Assembly (NCBI GenBank): GCA_035651635.1
Contig: DASRFK010000233.1
Location: forward strand, 1-7,468
Reading direction: 5' to 3'
Length of the DNA stretch: 7,468 nt
Source: JANXQE01 sp035651635
Lineage (GTDB): Bacteria > Verrucomicrobiota > Verrucomicrobiia > Limisphaerales > UBA8199
Position numbers and translations under genes: made by a program. Below are positions 6,794 to 7,468 of the stretch, piece by piece (position 1 is the stretch's first letter; each line of letters begins with the position of its first letter). Under the pieces are notes generated by a model. That model did no database searches. It was not told the DNA's origin and worked only from the letters and a program-made list of their open reading frames with translations.

Positions 6794-7468
6794 ATGCGAC
6801 GGCGCGACTTCGTCAAGCTGGGCGCAGTTCTAACCGGAGCCGGCGCGCTTGCGCCTGAGCGCGTGTGGGCAGACGTACCCGATCATCAGTGGCAGGGGTA
6901 CGACTTTGGTCCCGGGCCGCGTCCGGCCCATCGCTTGGACCAGGGCCCCTTTGGCATCGAGCAGGATGATGGCTGGTTCACTATTTTCGCGGCGCAGCCC
7001 TCCACCCAGCACGTGCGAAATTTCGGCACCGGGTTGGTGGGTTACACCTGGGAAGAGAACGGGCCGGCGCTGGGTGCCATTTGCGGCCAGGAAACGCTCG
7101 CACAAAGCGTCGAAAAAATGGCCAGCCTGCCCTTCGTGGACGTGCTTTACATCCGCTGCGATTGGAGGGATGTGCAGTCTGGCCCCGGCCGCCTCGACCT
7201 CTCTCCGGTCTGGTCTCTCACCCTGGACGCCGCCAGGCGTCACAACTTGCGGGTGGCATTCCGCATTCAGCTCTCCAGCCCGAACATTCAGCCGCAAAAA
7301 TTATCCATGCCCGACTTTTTAAGGGGCAAGGTTCCGGTGGTCAATGTCGGGCGGAAGTCAAAGGAGCGCCGTCAGGATTTTGATTTCTACGAGCCGCGAT
7401 ACGATTCCCCGGAGTTTCAGAAGGCATTTACGGAATTGAATGAACTTCTGGCCGCCCGCTTCGATAGC
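6794..7468 (+). CDS. second Tat-exported DUF4832-like protein, 3' end cut by the window
   Basis: An open frame of 225 codons runs from ATG 6794 to the last base without a stop, so the gene is partial only because the window ends. It begins MRRRDFVKLG with a hydrophobic stretch to about residue 26 (VWA-D), a twin-arginine signal. It is collinear with the preceding gene product: W33, YDFG at 36-39, RLDQGPF at 47-53, FGTGLVGY near 77-84, LYIRCDWRDVQSGPGRL at 118-134, FRIQLSSP at 156-163 and EPRYDSPEFQKAF at 200-212 all have counterparts there. In residues 31-53, 14 of 23 positions are identical between the two. Elsewhere they diverge strongly, so this is an old duplication. A Cys replaces the Pro in the LYIR-x-x-W motif (C122). 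The catalytic WGE-x-H region lies beyond the window, so activity cannot be judged. Confidence 0.85.
   Translation, partial: MRRRDFVKLGAVLTGAGALAPERVWADVPDHQWQGYDFGPGPRPAHRLDQGPFGIEQDDGWFTIFAAQPSTQHVRNFGTGLVGYTWEENGPALGAICGQETLAQSVEKMASLPFVDVLYIRCDWRDVQSGPGRLDLSPVWSLTLDAARRHNLRVAFRIQLSSPNIQPQKLSMPDFLRGKVPVVNVGRKSKERRQDFDFYEPRYDSPEFQKAFTELNELLAARFDS

Overview
The window looks like a stretch of chromosome from a GC-rich Gram-negative bacterium, most likely an acidobacterium (Acidobacteriota, Terriglobia-like). The main reason is a 1123-residue Oar-type TonB-dependent receptor that begins with a carboxypeptidase-regulatory-like domain, a family greatly expanded in that phylum. The placement is inference from protein style, not from a marker gene. 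All genes are on the + strand and every encoded protein appears to be exported.

Layout: 1-181 is a non-coding leader with a weak promoter candidate. 182-1405 encodes a Tat-exported metal-dependent amidohydrolase of the amidohydrolase-2 type, with a GTG start. 1406-1742 is a 337-base intergenic region with GC-rich hairpins, an 11-base direct repeat, an AT-rich tract and a perfect TTGACA -35 box. 1743-5114 encodes the outer-membrane receptor. 5141-6718 encodes a 525-residue Tat-exported TIM-barrel protein resembling DUF4832 glycoside-hydrolase-like proteins. 6794-7468 is the first 225 codons of a second, diverged paralogue of that protein, cut by the window edge.

How they may work together: the receptor and the two barrel proteins follow each other with gaps of 26 and 75 bases, each with its own strong ribosome binding site, and no convincing terminator lies between them. 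They read as one transcription unit started from the promoter near 1615-1643. A plausible model is that the receptor imports a saccharide or other glycan-derived ligand across the outer membrane and the paired exported hydrolase-like proteins process it. No SusD-like gene is present in the visible part. The substrate cannot be read from the sequence. The upstream amidohydrolase is separated by the long intergenic region and is probably its own unit; any pathway link is speculative.

The most interesting item is the tandem pair of diverged DUF4832-like proteins. They share a Tat signal and a conserved W-x2-YDFG-x-GP-x4-RL-x-QGPF signature just after it, next to an Oar-type receptor. No CRISPR array, tRNA, rRNA, insertion sequence or defence system was recognised.
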